Origin: Vesta saturnalis
Taxonomy: Eukaryota; Arthropoda; Insecta; Coleoptera; Lampyridae
Direction of reading: 5' to 3'
Length of the DNA: 64,000 nucleotides
NCBI GenBank assembly: GCA_036346205.1
Contig: JARFJB010001910.1
Location: 2,355,001-2,419,000, forward strand
This document shows positions 61,090-64,000 of the stretch, piece after piece. The notes under the pieces were generated by a model that was given only the letters and a program-made list of their open reading frames with translations, was not told the DNA's origin and did no database searches. The number at the start of each line of letters is the position of its first letter. Position 1 is the stretch's first letter. The position numbers were made by a program, and so were the translations under genes.

Positions 61090-61828
61090 TATATATTAAG
61101 ATGTAAGCTTTTGAAGGCATTTCAAATTACCTGCCTAGTAGTTTTCTAGGATAAAACGATTCTATTAATTTATAGTTGCATATACTACCTCTTGTCAACA
61201 GTTCTGTAATCCTCATGTATATTTGTTTTAGCAGTTCGTGCTGCAAAGAATCGTAAGATATTTTTGCTACATCAAGAAACTCTACAATTCAACATTTTAT
61301 TTAGTAGATGGTAAATCACAATCAACATTTTCCACAAACTCTCGTAATGCCGTTGCAGGTGTTCAACAATATATCGATTAACAATTTTAATTGACAACTT
61401 TTAAGTCATTTCAAGACCTTCGTGTTCCATAAATATGCAGGTGTTGAACGAGTTACCTCAAGAAAACGAAAAACAATTGATGGGGTTATTTATGTTATCG
61501 TCTAAATTTTGTAAGTATATTTTCTACATATTTGTAAATAAATTATTTATTCTTTGTGATTTTTAAATTAGTGAAAGTTGAATAATAGATATAATACGAT
61601 TTCCATCACATATATTACAACTGCATCTTATATTTATTGGTTAGTTAACAACATAATACAGTTTTAAAAATATAAGTTTGGTGACTTAAATTAACCAAAA
61701 TTTTTCCAAAACATTTTTAACCCTTTAGATTAGGTTTTAGAAAAAGATGGTTGCATTCTGTCGAAGCGACTGATGTGCAAACACAAATTTCACTTTATAT
61801 ACTCGCGCACAAACTAGTTACAACTTTC
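61090..61828. other. AT-rich, nothing recognised
   Basis: No coding frame or paired repeat recognised before the third LTR copy. Confidence 0.4.
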
Positions 61829-63395
61829 AAACATAAAAGATATGTATTCCAATGTAGAATGTTCTCAGAATTCCATTTTGCAATTAGTTTTAGTGTAGCT
61901 TGTAAGTGTAAATAGTTAGAAGCTTATTTAAGGTAGATTAAGTTATTTCGTATATTAATGTTAGGAATTATAGCTTGTTAGGTGTCTTTTGTTCAAAATT
62001 TTGCGTAGTTTTCATTTCCGTTTTTAATTTTCAATTCCGATTATGTATAAGAAAGTTACGGCCAAATTTCCATTTGTGTCCAATTTGTAATCTAGATCCA
62101 CCAATCATAGCCATAGTTACTTTTGCAATATGGCTGTAAAAAATGAATTTTCGGTAACAACCAGAAACATATAAAAGCAAGCGCTCAGGAAATCACTCTC
62201 TCTCTAGAATTTGTTCAAAAGTGTAAAAGGTTAAAACAGTGTTGTGAAATTTGTGAGTACATAACCTAATTTATTTTCGTCAAGAAGTTTTACGTTACGA
62301 AGAATTTTTGAGAGAGCACTTGTTTTTATATCGACGGTTTGAAATAAATAATTCGGTCTCCGATACCTGTCGTTTTGAAAAATAATTTTGCTCGTGTTAA
62401 TTTGTGTCACGATTTTGTAAAGATTTGCTTTTGTGTTATCCAACTTAAATTATTTCCGTTTACACCAAATTAAAATCCATTTTAATTGGTCAAAGTTGTT
62501 TTATTTCCTCGGACAATTTCTTTTAAACAAAAATTGAATCGGTAGCTAAAATAAAAGTGTTATCAACAAAATTTTGATTATTTAAACATAATTTTAAAAC
62601 GATATCACTCATTAAGCTTAAAACTATTTAAATAAAAAGTTACCGAAATTAAAAAAAGTGGTTGGAGTTTGCCGATTTTGGAGAAAACATCTTTAAGTTT
62701 GGAAGTTGGTGTCTTCGACAACCGAGATTCGAGTTAGCAGTTTTGGCTGATGGTAACAACCGTAATCAAGTGGACATTGCCTACATCCAACTGGAGTATC
62801 CGAAGACATCATTCTACCGGGAGGACAGTATATGTGAGTCAGATCTATATAACCCTATTCATTGATATTTTCCTGCAATTTATATTTGTTACATATATGT
62901 TTTTGGTTAAGAATTTTAAATATTTACTTGTGTAAACACCTGTAAAGATATTAATTTCTTTTCTTTTTCTAAATTCTCATTTTGATCTAAACATAAATTT
63001 TCTAAATTATTCATTTGACATCTTTGACAGTTACTTATTTCACTTAAGTTCATTACAACGCATGCGTTTGATAGCAAATTATATTCAGAACAATTTGTAT
63101 ACTTTCAATTCAATTACATAAAGGATATTTCTTATACACTTTTACAGATACAAAATTTTATCTTCAAACTAAATTCCTGAACTCTATCCCCATATGAGAT
63201 CTGAGCTAGTCCGGTGCACAATATAATAATAAAATTAAAATAATTACTTCAATTTATAATCATAAATTATCAACATTAAAAATTAAAATTTACCTCAAAC
63301 TAAACTTTAATTAATTATTATTTCCAAACTAAATAATTTTACTCACAAATGTATAAGTCGCCATATTAAAATCAAATTCAATATATTTAAACATT

Positions 63396-63398
<3 letters not shown>
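61829..63398 (+). repeat. third LTR copy, 5'-truncated
   Basis: Begins at TTCAAACATAAAAGATATG, corresponding to about 56567 in the 3' LTR, and runs to the LTR end ATTACA. It carries the TATA box at 62170. It is followed by a TA run and the same flank as the 3' LTR. Confidence 0.8.

Positions 63399-63437
<39 letters not shown>
63399..63437. repeat. (TA)n microsatellite
   Basis: A shorter TA run than at 58129, in the same position after the LTR. Confidence 0.9.
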
Positions 63438-63441
<4 letters not shown>

Positions 63442-64000
63442 AATTGATCAATTTATATCAAGGGAGCAGTCATCTATTCATGTCTAATTAGGCCAGGGTT
63501 TAAAAGAAAACTCTTTGATATTTGTCAAGCTTTCGAGATAAATTTTAATCTCTTTTCAAGACTGATGTCGTGGCTAAAAAAAGTAACATTATTTCTTAAA
63601 CAGAAGGACGTCAATTAATCTTGCTATTACAACGGGAAAACACCAATACATAATTTTAAAACAGAACAATTTTTTTATAAAAATATAACAGAGAAAAACC
63701 CCCTATGATTGTATGACATAAACAGCGGTGTACTATTACATTGAAGTTAAATTGCTATGATAGCATAGTAAGCTGCTAGGTATTATGGGAATGACTTACA
63801 CAACAGCCATTTCTATACATGCACCCAAGGACAATCGAATGTCATATTTTAATAAAAAATCATATTCACTGTGGTGTTACAAGGGGTTTTTAAACTTAAA
63901 ATGTTATTTACTGATTTGTATGCTGGGCAACCATGATCCAAATTCAGACTTGTACGTACAAATAGGTAACAATGAAATCAATCTTCCAAATAATAGTTTT
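63438..64000. repeat. second copy of the 58191 flank
   Basis: Matches 58191-58755 with small indels up to the window end; the duplication probably continues beyond it. Confidence 0.75.

Overview
This window looks like a transposon-dense, AT-rich intergenic or intronic stretch of an invertebrate, most likely insect, genome. The evidence is the repertoire of mobile elements: mariner, pogo/Tigger, a ZMYM1-like hAT, an ISL2EU-type element, Penelope-like elements, Ty3/gypsy, a CR1/Jockey-like LINE, Polinton/Maverick pieces, and very long (TA)n microsatellites. I found no convincing host protein-coding gene, rRNA gene, intact tRNA gene or CRISPR array. Almost every recognisable coding segment is a broken transposon gene, so most are called pseudogenes. 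Family names rest on motifs read by eye.

Layout: 1-4195 is mostly anonymous AT-rich DNA with a possible LINE endonuclease relic and an ATCGAT-rich patch. 4196-11335 is a three-level nest. A Tc1/mariner-superfamily element with a long D2-E spacing (81-82 residues, as in the group called DD82E/Sailor) has a hAT element (6523-11298) inserted at its right terminal repeat, and the hAT holds a Tigger element (6722-7617). 12800-14060 carries a diverged DD82E-type transposase relic on the minus strand. 14433-20795 is a 6.4 kb near-symmetrical palindrome whose arms each contain a Polinton integrase fragment, a Polinton capsid fragment and short tandem repeats.

25080-29200 is an ISL2EU-like transposon cut at a TA by another DD82E-type element (25332-27750) with apparently identical 282 bp inverted repeats; the host reading frame resumes in phase on the far side. 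31581-34271 holds a mariner derivative with 278 bp inverted repeats beside a fourth DD82E-type copy with 33 bp-class repeats. 35640-42450 is a cluster of (TA)n tracts, fold-back elements, a tRNA-like/hammerhead-like unit, a gypsy integrase fragment and a broken Penelope-like element. 43188-48100 contains two degenerate mariners, a LINE 3' end and a short tRNA-derived SINE-like insertion with target duplication.

50290-58127 is a Ty3/gypsy-type LTR retrotransposon with LTRs of about 2.5 kb, a coiled-coil Gag and a protease, but most of pol is missing. It sits in a (TA)n tract. A third, 5'-truncated LTR copy with the same downstream flank (61829-64000) points to a later segmental duplication. 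The genes do not form a pathway: the window records successive insertions, with (TA)n tracts repeatedly bordering elements.
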